This document shows positions 45,220 through 53,034 of a stretch of 64,000 bases of DNA, piece by piece. Both the position numbers and the translations under genes were made by a program. Within the stretch, counting starts at the first letter, position 1; each line of letters begins with the position of its first letter. The DNA comes from Smaragdicoccus niigatensis DSM 44881 = NBRC 103563 (GTDB lineage Bacteria > Actinomycetota > Actinomycetes > Mycobacteriales > Mycobacteriaceae). The DNA lies in NCBI RefSeq assembly GCF_000380645.1, contig NZ_AQXZ01000018.1:806001-870000 (forward strand), read 5' to 3'. Under the pieces are notes generated by a model, which ran no database searches, was not told the origin of the DNA, and worked only from the letters and a program-made list of their open reading frames with translations.

Positions 45220-46173
45220 ATGACCGACATTCGACCCGTACTCGAGCCTGAAGCAGCCGATTTCGCGAAGGCCACCGACAACCCGCCGTTCCTGTTCCAG
45301 CTGCCTCCTGCAGAGGGCCGCAAGATCGTCGACGAGGTCCAATCGAGCGAGATCGACAAGCCCGAGATCGACGAGGAGTGGGTCACTGTCGAGGGCGGTC
45401 CGACCGGCACAGTACGTGTCCGCATCGTCCGGCCGGCTGGTGCGACGGGAACACTCCCCGTCGTCTTCTACATCCACGGCGCGGGTTGGGTGTTCGGCAA
45501 TGCGCACACCCACGATCGCCTCGTGCGCGAACTCGCTGTCGGCGCGGAAGCCGCCGTCGTCTTCCCGGAGTACGACCTCTCTCCCGAGGCGAAATATCCG
45601 ACGGCGATCGAACAGAACTACGCGGCCGCTCAGTGGGTCTTCACACATGGTTCCGAGAAGGGCCTGGACGCAACGCGGTTCGCGGCCGTTGGCGACTCGG
45701 TTGGCGGAAACATGACCGCGGCCCTCACCCTGATGGCGAAGGACCGCGGCGACGTGACGATCAACCAACAGGTCCTGCTCTACCCCGTCACCAACGCGAA
45801 CTTCGATACCGGCTCGTACCACCAGTTCGCCGAGCACTATTTCCTCGCCCGCGAAGGCATGCAGTGGTTCTGGGACCAATACACGGAGAACGACGCACAG
45901 CGCGACGAGATCTACGCGTCACCGCTGCGGGCGTCACTCGACCAGCTGAAAGACTTGCCGCCGGCACTCGTGATCACCGGCGAGGCCGACGTGCTCCGTG
46001 ACGAAGGCGAAGCGTACGCATCGAAGCTTCGCGAAGCCGGCGTCCCCGTGACCCAGGTTCGGTTCGGCGGCATCATCCACGACTTCATGATGCTCAACGC
46101 ACTGCGCCCGACCCACGCCGCGACCGCTGCGATCAAGCTGGCACAGGACACCCTGCGGGCTGCGCTGCACTGA
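45220..46173 (+). CDS. Alpha/beta hydrolase, hormone-sensitive-lipase family
   Basis: 317 residues, Shine-Dalgarno AGAGGAG upstream. Oxyanion motif 'IHGAGWVFG' (HG-x-G-W variant), nucleophile 'VGDSVGGNM' (G-D-S-x-G), acid in 'ITGEADVLRDEGE' and histidine in 'GIIHDFMML' give a complete triad. HSL-type esterases hydrolyse short acyl esters. No signal peptide. It ends 13 bp before the convergent HTH-citrate synthase gene. Confidence 0.9.
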   Translation: MTDIRPVLEPEAADFAKATDNPPFLFQLPPAEGRKIVDEVQSSEIDKPEIDEEWVTVEGGPTGTVRVRIVRPAGATGTLPVVFYIHGAGWVFGNAHTHDRLVRELAVGAEAAVVFPEYDLSPEAKYPTAIEQNYAAAQWVFTHGSEKGLDATRFAAVGDSVGGNMTAALTLMAKDRGDVTINQQVLLYPVTNANFDTGSYHQFAEHYFLAREGMQWFWDQYTENDAQRDEIYASPLRASLDQLKDLPPALVITGEADVLRDEGEAYASKLREAGVPVTQVRFGGIIHDFMMLNALRPTHAATAAIKLAQDTLRAALH

Positions 46174-46186
46174 GTGTGGCTACGAC

Positions 46187-47371
46187 CTAGCTCTGCGCCG
46201 GACGAATCCCGACGTAGACCCCCGGCACACGGAACCGCAACGGAGGTTCCTGATACTCCTCGATGGCATGCGCGATCCAGCCCGCCGTCCGCGCGAGTGC
46301 GAAGATCGCCTCGGCGGCGTCGGCGCGAAGGTCGAAGACGCGGGTCATGACTGCGAGTGCGAAATCCGAGGTCGGGAACGTCGAGTTTCTCGTCTGGAGT
46401 TCGGTGACGATCACATTCGCCGCGTCGAGGATCGGACTCGGGAATTCTGCCCGCAATCGTCCGAGCAGGTAGTCCGCCCTCGGATCCCGGTGTTGGTAGA
46501 GCGGGTGGCCGAAACCCGGGATGGGTTCCGAAAGCCGAAAGGCGTTGCCAAGCGCGACAAGTGGATCGTCGTCCAACAACCGGACCGCTCGCTCAGCCAT
46601 CGTCCCGTGCAGCGGCCCATCGATCGCGCCGAGGCCCGCCCCGACGACGGCGTAAAGGTTTGCGCGAGTGCTGGCGGCCACGCGGGCGGCCAAGGTTGAC
46701 GCGGCGAGGTCATGGTCAGCCAGTAGGACAAGGGCGGCATCGAGAATGTCGATTTCTCCTGGCCGCGGTTCACGATTCGAAACAGCCGGCCACAACCGAG
46801 CCGCGACCCGACCATCGGAACCGCCACCGAGTCCCGCGACACCAGCGGACAGGATTCCGTGGGCGCAGCGGACCAACGACCGCGGCGAAAGGTCGGAACG
46901 CAATGGATCGCTTGCGGCGGCAAGGTCGACGGACAAGCGGAGCCGATCGATGAGTCGGGCGGAATCCGGGAAGGCAACCACCGGCACGGTGGCCGCGGGA
47001 AAGTTAGCCTCATCCGGCAACTCCCCCGACCACAGAAACTCCGCGACCCGCTCGAATCCGCACTCCACGAGTTCGGTCGCGCGCTTACCACGGTAGTACA
47101 GGTCATCGTCTTCGAGCAGAGTCAGCTGCGTCCGGATGCGCTCGACCGATCCCCCGGCGACCCGGCGGGCACCCTCGCGCGACGCCAACTGCTCGACTTC
47201 GTCGACCGCGAACAGACTGCCGCGAACCGCGGGAATTCGCGCGCTCGTCAGCAATCCACGACTGACGTACGCATAGACCGTCTCGGTCTTCACGCCCAAC
47301 CGCGCGGCGGTCTGTGCCGTCGTCAAATAGTCGCGGCCGTCGTGGCGCTGCGGATTCATCCGTCGCTTCAT
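46187..47371 (-). CDS. Citrate synthase-like protein with N-terminal HTH domain
   Basis: About 394 residues. An excisionase/MerR-type helix-turn-helix ('YLTTAQTAARLGVKTETVYAYVSRGLL') precedes a citrate-synthase fold with 'LYAVVGAGLGAIDGPLHG', 'PGFGHPLYQHRDPRADYLL' (catalytic His region) and 'DFALAVMTRVFDLRADAAEA'. It is probably a DNA-binding regulator built on a citrate-synthase sensor. Several in-frame ATGs (47383, 47377, 47371, 47359) are possible starts. Actinobacteria usually keep this gene next to a second citrate synthase; here that partner is 10.5 kb away. Confidence 0.82.
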   Translation of the reverse strand: MKRRMNPQRHDGRDYLTTAQTAARLGVKTETVYAYVSRGLLTSARIPAVRGSLFAVDEVEQLASREGARRVAGGSVERIRTQLTLLEDDDLYYRGKRATELVECGFERVAEFLWSGELPDEANFPAATVPVVAFPDSARLIDRLRLSVDLAAASDPLRSDLSPRSLVRCAHGILSAGVAGLGGGSDGRVAARLWPAVSNREPRPGEIDILDAALVLLADHDLAASTLAARVAASTRANLYAVVGAGLGAIDGPLHGTMAERAVRLLDDDPLVALGNAFRLSEPIPGFGHPLYQHRDPRADYLLGRLRAEFPSPILDAANVIVTELQTRNSTFPTSDFALAVMTRVFDLRADAAEAIFALARTAGWIAHAIEEYQEPPLRFRVPGVYVGIRPAQS

Positions 47372-47378
47372 AGCCATA

Positions 47379-47405
47379 AACATTGACTGACGGGATCAAT
47401 AATTG
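47379..47405 (-). promoter_or_regulatory. Putative operator between HTH-citrate synthase and flavoprotein
   Basis: AACATTGA (47379-47386) and, further out, ATTGA(47382-47386)-N9-TCAAT(47396-47400), with the palindrome TCAAT-A-ATTGA at 47396-47406 overlapping. The AACATTGA element recurs as part of a perfect palindrome before the distant citrate synthase (57827-57848), suggesting one regulator for both promoters. Confidence 0.5.
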
Positions 47406-47410
47406 ACAAC

Positions 47411-48787
47411 GTGAGCCGCACAATCGAAGTCGACTACCTCGTCGTCGGGGCAGGTGCCGCCGGAATGGCGTTCACCGATGCGCTGGTGAACCATTCAGAC
47501 GCCACCGTGGCTCTCGTGGATCGACGCCACAGCGCCGGCGGACACTGGCTCTCCGACTACCCTTTCGTGCGGTTACACCAGGCGTCCGCGTTCTATGGCG
47601 TCGCGTCGACGCTGCTCGGGAACGCGCGAGTCCAGACCGACGGACCCGAAGCCGGTTTGCACGAACGCGCTTCCGCCGCCGAGATCTGCGATTACTACGC
47701 CCGCGTGCTCCAGGCGATGACGGCCACGGGCCGCGTCTCGTTCTACCCGAACTGCGAGTACCTCGGTGACGGCTGCTTCAGGTCGCGCCTAGCTGGCACG
47801 ACGTACCAACTCGCCCGCGGCGGCCGAGTTGTTGATGCGCGTTATCTGTCGCCCGACATTCCAGCGTTGACTCCGCCGCCGTTCACGGTCGCGAGCGGAA
47901 GCCACGTCATCCCGGTCAACGACGTCGTGGCGATTGCGGACTCGCCGGACCGGTTCGTCGTCGTCGGTTCCGGCAAGACAGCGACCGATGCGACCCTGTA
48001 CCTCCTCGAAAACGGCGTCGAACCGGACCGAATCTGCTGGGTTCGACCACGCGACCCGTGGATGCTCAACCGGGCTGTCGTCCAACCGGACCCCACTGTC
48101 TTCATCGGCATGGGCGCGGACCTCATGGCCGCCGCGGCTGCGGCCGATTCACCCGACGATCTGTTCCTCCGCCTCGAGGCCGCGGGCATCATGCTGCGCA
48201 TCGACCCGTCGGTGACGCCGACGATGGCGAAGACCCCGACATTGGCCCAGTGGGAACTCGATGGGCTCCGGACAATCGAGAACGTCGTGCGGCTCGGCCA
48301 CATTCGCGGAGTTGCTCCAGGCGTCGTGTCGTGTGCCGACGGCGACGTCGCGGTGCCCGAGCGAACCACCGTGATCCATTGCGCCGCATCCGGATTGCAG
48401 TATCCGGGGTTGGTCCCGATCTGGCAGCGCAAGGCGATAACGCTGCAACCGGTCCGCACCGGTTTCCCCTGTTTTGGGGCGGCCATCATCGGTTTCGTCG
48501 AAGCGATCATGGACGGCGATGGCGAGAAGAATCGGGTCTGCCGTCCCTCGCCGTATTCGAACACGCCGCAGGACTGGGCAGCGATGCAGGTGCTCGGCGC
48601 CCGATCCTCGGCCGCCTTCAGCGCGGTGCCGGAGATCAAGGCGTTCGCGGACTCGACCGCGATCAATCCGGGAAGGGTGCCGGCCGAACGCGCGGCGGAC
48701 CCGGAAGTCGTCGAGGCGATGCGCCGACTTCAGCAGCACCAGCCGGCGGGAATGGCACGGTTGGCGGAACTGGCTGGATTGGCGTAG
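47411..48787 (+). CDS. FAD/NAD(P)-binding oxidoreductase
   Basis: 458 residues, GTG start. FAD motif 'DYLVVGAGAAGMAFTDAL' at residues 8-25, 'GGHWLSDYPFVRLHQAS', and a second dinucleotide motif 'RFVVVGSGKTATDATLYLL' near 178-196. The layout resembles flavin monooxygenase-like proteins. No neighbour suggests a substrate. It begins just outside the operator-bearing promoter of the HTH-citrate synthase gene. Confidence 0.8.
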   Translation: MSRTIEVDYLVVGAGAAGMAFTDALVNHSDATVALVDRRHSAGGHWLSDYPFVRLHQASAFYGVASTLLGNARVQTDGPEAGLHERASAAEICDYYARVLQAMTATGRVSFYPNCEYLGDGCFRSRLAGTTYQLARGGRVVDARYLSPDIPALTPPPFTVASGSHVIPVNDVVAIADSPDRFVVVGSGKTATDATLYLLENGVEPDRICWVRPRDPWMLNRAVVQPDPTVFIGMGADLMAAAAAADSPDDLFLRLEAAGIMLRIDPSVTPTMAKTPTLAQWELDGLRTIENVVRLGHIRGVAPGVVSCADGDVAVPERTTVIHCAASGLQYPGLVPIWQRKAITLQPVRTGFPCFGAAIIGFVEAIMDGDGEKNRVCRPSPYSNTPQDWAAMQVLGARSSAAFSAVPEIKAFADSTAINPGRVPAERAADPEVVEAMRRLQQHQPAGMARLAELAGLA

Positions 48788-48930
48788 TTGCCAGGGCATG
48801 TCACCCAATTGGTGGATGCGCGTTTCCCCTGGTGATCGGCCTTTTCAGAGGACCGTCCGGGGCGCCGGACAGGCAGAGAGTTATGGGCAACGGCAAATAC
48901 GCCGGATCCACCTCCTGAAAGTCGAATCCA

Positions 48931-49407
48931 ATGTTCACCACCTCCACCCGCCGCCGGATCGTCTTCAGCGCCATTGCCGGAACCGCAGTCGTTGCTACCA
49001 TGGCCGGCCTTTCCGGCGTTGCCACGGCCGGCACGCTCCCCACTGACGTTCCTACGACCGCCATGACTATCACGAACAACACCGGCCACGCGCTCACGAT
49101 CGACGACGCCAACATCCCGTACGGCTACTGGATCGCGGCTCCGCGCGAGTCGCTGGCACCCGGTCAGACCGAGATCATCACCGGGGCGTCGAACAACCGG
49201 GCGCCGGTCTTCCCGATCAGCATCTCGTACCAGATGGACACCAACACGATCGTCAAGTTCGTCTCGACCAACGACTACATGGGTGCCAACACCGACGGTT
49301 CGAATGTCTCCGGACCTGGTGCGAGCACCTACACGGTCCAGTCGACGATCGACACCGGTGCACCGAACGTCAACGCCTCGTACGTCCTCAGCCCGCTGGT
49401 CAATTGA
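48931..49407 (+). CDS. Secreted aegerolysin-like protein
   Basis: 158 residues. A signal peptide with an 'RRR' cluster and a hydrophobic stretch (residues 7-33, cleavage near 'ATA-G') precedes a beta-rich domain: 'MTITNNTGHALTIDD', 'NIPYGYWIAAPRESLAPGQTEI' and 'ISYQMDTNTIVKF'. The 'NxTG...YGxW...P...PGQT' pattern resembles aegerolysin/crystal-protein ET79-like domains, which bind membrane lipids and can act with pore-forming partners. Family assignment is by pattern only. A damaged copy follows directly. Confidence 0.65.
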   Translation: MFTTSTRRRIVFSAIAGTAVVATMAGLSGVATAGTLPTDVPTTAMTITNNTGHALTIDDANIPYGYWIAAPRESLAPGQTEIITGASNNRAPVFPISISYQMDTNTIVKFVSTNDYMGANTDGSNVSGPGASTYTVQSTIDTGAPNVNASYVLSPLVN

Positions 49408-49434
49408 CCACCACATCTCGAAAGATCAAGTGCC

Positions 49435-49965
49435 ATGTCCACCACCACCAACCGCCGACGTCTCGCCCGACCGGCGATCGCCGGTACCGCAATCGTCGCC
49501 GCAATGGCCGGATTCGCCGGCATCGCATCGGCTGCTCCGCTCGACGGGGCCGGATCGGCCACCGCTCCGACCACGAAGATGACGATCACCAACGACACGG
49601 GCTACACGCTGTGGCGCAACGGCTCCACCAACCCACACGGCATGTAGTTCGACGCACCGCTCAACTCGCTGGGCCCGGGCCAGACCGAGGTCGTCACCGC
49701 ACGGTCGGACAACCTGGCCGACGACTTCACCGTCAGCACCGCGTATCAGATGGACACAAACACCACGGTCGACTTCGTCGCAACGAACGTCGTCTCGGGT
49801 GCCAAGGTCGACGGTTCGGGAATCATCGGGAACGGCGACGGGACCTACACCGTCCACTCCTGGGTCGACAACGGCGGACCGCAGATGAACGCCACGTACG
49901 CCTCACCCGCGCGTGATCCGAGGGTTCACGGTAGCCCTGACCAACCCGGTCAGGGCTACCGATGA
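49435..49965 (+). pseudogene. Second aegerolysin-like copy interrupted by an amber codon
   Basis: The frame from ATG 49435 encodes a signal peptide ('RRRLARPAIAGTAIVAAMAGF') and 'MTITNDTGYTLW', then meets TAG at 49645-49647. This TAG aligns with the conserved Trp67 (TGG) of the neighbouring intact copy. The same frame continues with 'FDAPLNSLGPGQTEVVTARS' and 'YQMDTNTTVDFVAT', so a single nonsense change explains the break. The C-terminus also runs past the expected end into the downstream hairpin, suggesting a further one-base loss near 49900. Confidence 0.8.
49930..49960 (+). terminator. Strong hairpin, probable terminator
   Basis: Perfect 13-bp stem GGTAGCCCTGACC / GGTCAGGGCTACC with a 5-nt loop (AACCC), just after the aegerolysin-like pair. 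No T-run follows. The frame of the broken copy reads through it, which supports loss of the original stop. Confidence 0.75.
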
Positions 49966-50041
49966 TTGTGGCCCTCAGCGCAGATTCAGCCGGAGATCCA
50001 GACACTCAATCAGAGAGTGCTCCTAGTTCTACGATGAATTA

Positions 50042-50818
50042 GTGCATGCAACGGTCCCGAACGTCACCGCCTGCATTGCGGACAGCGTGCGGTGGGTCGC
50101 GAACGGTGACGAGCGTTATGAGGCGGGCGCGATCGTGCCCGACGGGGAGTGGATCAAGATCGACTTCCTCGATCTCCCGTTGACGGGTGCCGGAACACTC
50201 GACTCGGAGACGATCGAATTCGTCCGTGCTCCGGCTGGGCTGAACGAAGCACGCGAATACATCCGAGACAGCTTTCCGACGGGCGGTTCGGCCCAGATCA
50301 AGGGATGGTGGAGTTCGGATGACACGGTCCAGTCAGTGCGACAGTTAGATCGGCGTGAACTCAGCCCGCTCTCCGACGGCGACTTCCTCACGATCAGCAT
50401 CGAGGCACCAGGGCAGCTCACCACCAGTCGGCGCAGTCCCGGCAGCAAGCGAATAGGGCTCCACCTCGACAACTGGGATCAGATGCCGATGCGCACCCGG
50501 TCTGAGAGTCGCCGGCGCCTTGCCGTCAACCTCGGACCGGGGAGCCGAGCGTTGCTGTTCGCGAGCCCGACGGCGTGTCAAATTTGTCGCAGTTTGGGCA
50601 GGACGGACGATCATCTCCCGCATACCACTGACGTGCGCGAGTTCGTGGCGAACGGTGGCCCCCTGCGCTGTTACTCGGTAGTGCTTGAACCCGGGCAGGC
50701 ATACGTCGCGCCGACAGAGCTACTCGTGCACGACGGCTCGACCCTCGACGCGAGGCTCCCGTCGATCGTCGCGTTCTGGCTCGGTAGGTGGCCGGTCGGC
50801 TTCCTCGAGCCAGCCTGA
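50042..50818 (+). CDS. Hypothetical protein beside RiPP-like cluster
   Basis: 258 residues, GTG start. Not recognised. It is a soluble, all-beta-looking protein with 'VPDGEWIKIDFLDLPLTGAG', 'GDFLTISIEAPGQL' and one C-x2-C pair ('TACQICRSLG'). No signal peptide or transmembrane helix. Its last 99 bp overlap the 3' end of the radical SAM gene on the other strand. A role in the system is possible from position only. Confidence 0.6.
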   Translation: MHATVPNVTACIADSVRWVANGDERYEAGAIVPDGEWIKIDFLDLPLTGAGTLDSETIEFVRAPAGLNEAREYIRDSFPTGGSAQIKGWWSSDDTVQSVRQLDRRELSPLSDGDFLTISIEAPGQLTTSRRSPGSKRIGLHLDNWDQMPMRTRSESRRRLAVNLGPGSRALLFASPTACQICRSLGRTDDHLPHTTDVREFVANGGPLRCYSVVLEPGQAYVAPTELLVHDGSTLDARLPSIVAFWLGRWPVGFLEPA

Positions 50819-52009
50819 AGGCAGGCCAGCCTGACGATTCGACATTGCATTGAGTTCAGAAGTGACCGTGTCATTCAGCGCCATTTTGTGAATGCGACAA
50901 GTGACCGTTTCCGTGGCCAGCAAATTGCCGTGCTCAGCGTACCTGTTGGACTGAAATCCGGCCCCGCAAACACGATAGTAGCTGCATCGTTTCTGGCAGG
51001 CATTCCTTCCTTTCTCAATATCACCGCTGAGGCGTTGAAATGCCGTGCTGTTGGTGACGGAATCCGGCGTGTCTACCAGCACGTTGCCAATAACGAAGTT
51101 TTGATACTCGGAACTCGCGGTGGAGGCAAATTCCGGTGAGAACGTACTGATTTCCCCATCACGGCGAATCGTAATGTCCGCAAATGGAATGGCCTCATCC
51201 GGCACCGCTACAAAATTTGGGTCGATCCTCGATTGGAAGATGCACCCGAGTTCCTGCTCAATTTCGCGAATTCGCATCCGGCCTCGATCGGAATACCATC
51301 GCTTCCAAATCTGCCTCATGAAGGCGGTGTAGCGCGACCGCAACGAAGTCTCATCAGCATCCGCGTGGCGTGACCGTGCGTGTGCGCCCTCAGACTCTTC
51401 AAGATTGAACCCCACTGACGGGAAAGCGTTCTCGGCGAAAAAGTCGTACAACTCATCGGCTGCATCAAGAGATCTCGGCGTGAGCACGCAAATCGCATTG
51501 GGGTTGTAGCCAGCATCGCGCAGAAGCTTCACCCCACGCATTGCCTGGTCAAATGATCCCCGGCCTGCCCAATTGACGCGGGAAGAATCGTGCAGGTCGC
51601 GGGGGCCGTCGAGACTTACGCCGAACTCCATCTGATGACCAGAAAAGAATTCGCACCAACTGGCGTTAACCAGTGTTGCGTTGGTTTGGATCAGATGGCG
51701 AATTGTGCTGCCACCTGGCGCCTCGTCGGCAATGATTCGAAACGCGCGACGATAGAACTCGATTCCGGCGGCGAGTGGCTCGCCCGCATGCCACGCGAAT
51801 GTGAACGATTCTTGGTCCGGCGGCGCAGTGCTGAACGTAAACACAGCCGCAGCGCGAACGACCGCGTCCGACATCAATGAACTATTGGACCGTTCTGGGA
51901 CATAACAGTAAACGCAGTTGAGGTTGCAATGCGACGTTGGTTGCAGAATTGCCAACCGAACGCGGGGTCGTGCAGCGACCCCGTCGGAGTTCACGTAGGA
52001 CACGACCAA
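50720..52009 (-). CDS. Radical SAM/SPASM peptide-modifying enzyme (GrrM/OscB-like)
   Basis: 429 residues from TTG 52009 (GTG 52003 also possible). The radical SAM motif is 'CNLNCVYC' (Cys28, Cys32, Cys35) in the setting 'LAILQPTSHCNLNC' and 'CYVPERSNSSLM', which strongly resembles the GRRM-system maturases. A SPASM-type tail has Cys338, Cys342, Cys348 and Cys371 ('CQKRCSYYRVCGAG', 'ATETVTCRI'). Such enzymes form cyclophane crosslinks in ribosomal peptides. Two precursor-like genes lie immediately upstream. The last 33 codons overlap the convergent gene. Confidence 0.85.
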   Translation of the reverse strand: MVVSYVNSDGVAARPRVRLAILQPTSHCNLNCVYCYVPERSNSSLMSDAVVRAAAVFTFSTAPPDQESFTFAWHAGEPLAAGIEFYRRAFRIIADEAPGGSTIRHLIQTNATLVNASWCEFFSGHQMEFGVSLDGPRDLHDSSRVNWAGRGSFDQAMRGVKLLRDAGYNPNAICVLTPRSLDAADELYDFFAENAFPSVGFNLEESEGAHARSRHADADETSLRSRYTAFMRQIWKRWYSDRGRMRIREIEQELGCIFQSRIDPNFVAVPDEAIPFADITIRRDGEISTFSPEFASTASSEYQNFVIGNVLVDTPDSVTNSTAFQRLSGDIEKGRNACQKRCSYYRVCGAGFQSNRYAEHGNLLATETVTCRIHKMALNDTVTSELNAMSNRQAGLPSGWLEEADRPPTEPERDDRREPRVEGRAVVHE

Positions 52010-52036
52010 TCCGCGAGTAGATATCCGAATCGGACA

Positions 52037-52375
52037 CTATTGGCAACTAGGGCAGTCGGGGGTGGTGTCCCCGAACGCCTTTGACCACCCGATGTTCGTC
52101 CGCAAGAACGTCCCGAAGTTCACGCGGATCTGCGGACTAAGTTGGCTCTGGTTGTCCGTGACGTAGCCAATAGCGGCCACGTTCCTGGGGTTGGCGCCAA
52201 AACTGCTGCCGAAAAGGACAACCTCGGGATCGTCCTGCGCTGCCTCCACGAGCAGCGTGCGCTCTTCGTCGGTGAACGTGTGACCGAACGCCGAGAGGTC
52301 GCCCTTGGCAATATGGGCACGGACGTCATCGTCATCCATCGCGATCAGTGCAGTCGCGAATTCATTAACCGCCAT
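52037..52375 (-). CDS. Putative RiPP precursor A
   Basis: 112 residues, ATG with GGAG 5 nt upstream. The first 91 residues ('DEERTLLVEAA' at the end of an acidic helical section, then 'NPRNVAAIGYVTDNQ' and 'SPQIRVNFGTFL') are about 85 percent identical to the neighbouring copy. The last 21 residues are unrelated and contain 'GWSKAFGD' and 'PDCPSC'. A conserved front with a variable tail, next to a radical SAM/SPASM gene, is the usual look of a leader-core precursor. Confidence 0.75.
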   Translation of the reverse strand: MAVNEFATALIAMDDDDVRAHIAKGDLSAFGHTFTDEERTLLVEAAQDDPEVVLFGSSFGANPRNVAAIGYVTDNQSQLSPQIRVNFGTFLRTNIGWSKAFGDTTPDCPSCQ

Positions 52376-52422
52376 CTCAACTCCAATGTGGCAATCCGTG
52401 ACCTCGGAACCTCGGATGGGAC

Positions 52423-52749
52423 CTAGCCGCGGGTGAACGAGTCCGAGAAAACCAACCCAGAACCGACCTTCGCCGTCAAGAACGTTCCGAAGTTCACGCG
52501 GATCTGGGGACTGATCTGGTTCTGGTTGTCCGTGACGTAGCCGATAGCAGCCACGTTCCTGGGATTGACTCCGAAATCCGTGCCGAAGAGGACGACTTCG
52601 GGTTCCTCTCTGGCGGCCTCGACGAGGAGCGTGCGCTCGTCGTCCGTGAACGTGTTACCGAACGCCGAGAGGTCGCCTTGAGCAATTTGGGTGCGCACGT
52701 CATCGTCATCCATTGCGATCAGTGCTGTCGCGAATTCGTCAACCGCCAT
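52423..52749 (-). CDS. Putative RiPP precursor B
   Basis: 108 residues, ATG with the same ribosome-site region as copy A (ATTGGAGTTGA then ATGG), showing that the duplication included the 5' untranslated region. The first 91 residues align without gaps to copy A with 14 substitutions; the tail of 17 residues differs completely and contains 'GLVFSDSF'. The acidic N-terminal segment resembles small LigA-like leader domains, but this is only a visual likeness. Confidence 0.75.
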   Translation of the reverse strand: MAVDEFATALIAMDDDDVRTQIAQGDLSAFGNTFTDDERTLLVEAAREEPEVVLFGTDFGVNPRNVAAIGYVTDNQNQISPQIRVNFGTFLTAKVGSGLVFSDSFTRG

Positions 52750-53034
52750 TTCAACTCCAATTTGGTCGGTTCCGATGCGAGTTTGACGGCTCGGCCTATC
52801 GTCGTAGCCTATCGGCGATCGACCGCCGCTACAAGCAACTCCAATCGTGATTAGTCACCGAACTTTGACGTCCAGAAATGCCTCGGTGCGACTGCAGGAC
52901 CGTTCAGCTATTCCCACGTACGTTCTGCCTGGACCGGTGACAATTAAAAGGTCATCCGTCAGAAATTTAGCCTTTTGTCCGTTTTATCCCAATTCATCTG
53001 GAGCGACTCGACACCTGACCGAGAGCAACATTGA

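Noticed and set aside
49645-49647. In-frame TAG treated as a recoded (pyrrolysine) codon
   Set aside because: It replaces a conserved Trp and the 3' end is also damaged; simple nonsense decay explains it better.
52376-52422. Short inverted repeat ATCCG/CGGAT between the two precursor-like genes, considered as a processing hairpin or terminator
   Set aside because: Only a 5-bp stem with a long loop and no T-run.
52794-52814. Direct repeat GCCTATCG x2 in the divergent region before the precursor and transporter genes, considered as a CRISPR or operator
   Set aside because: Only two 8-bp copies 5 bp apart; too short for CRISPR and not convincing as an operator without further evidence. I also saw no clear promoter in this 285-bp stretch.
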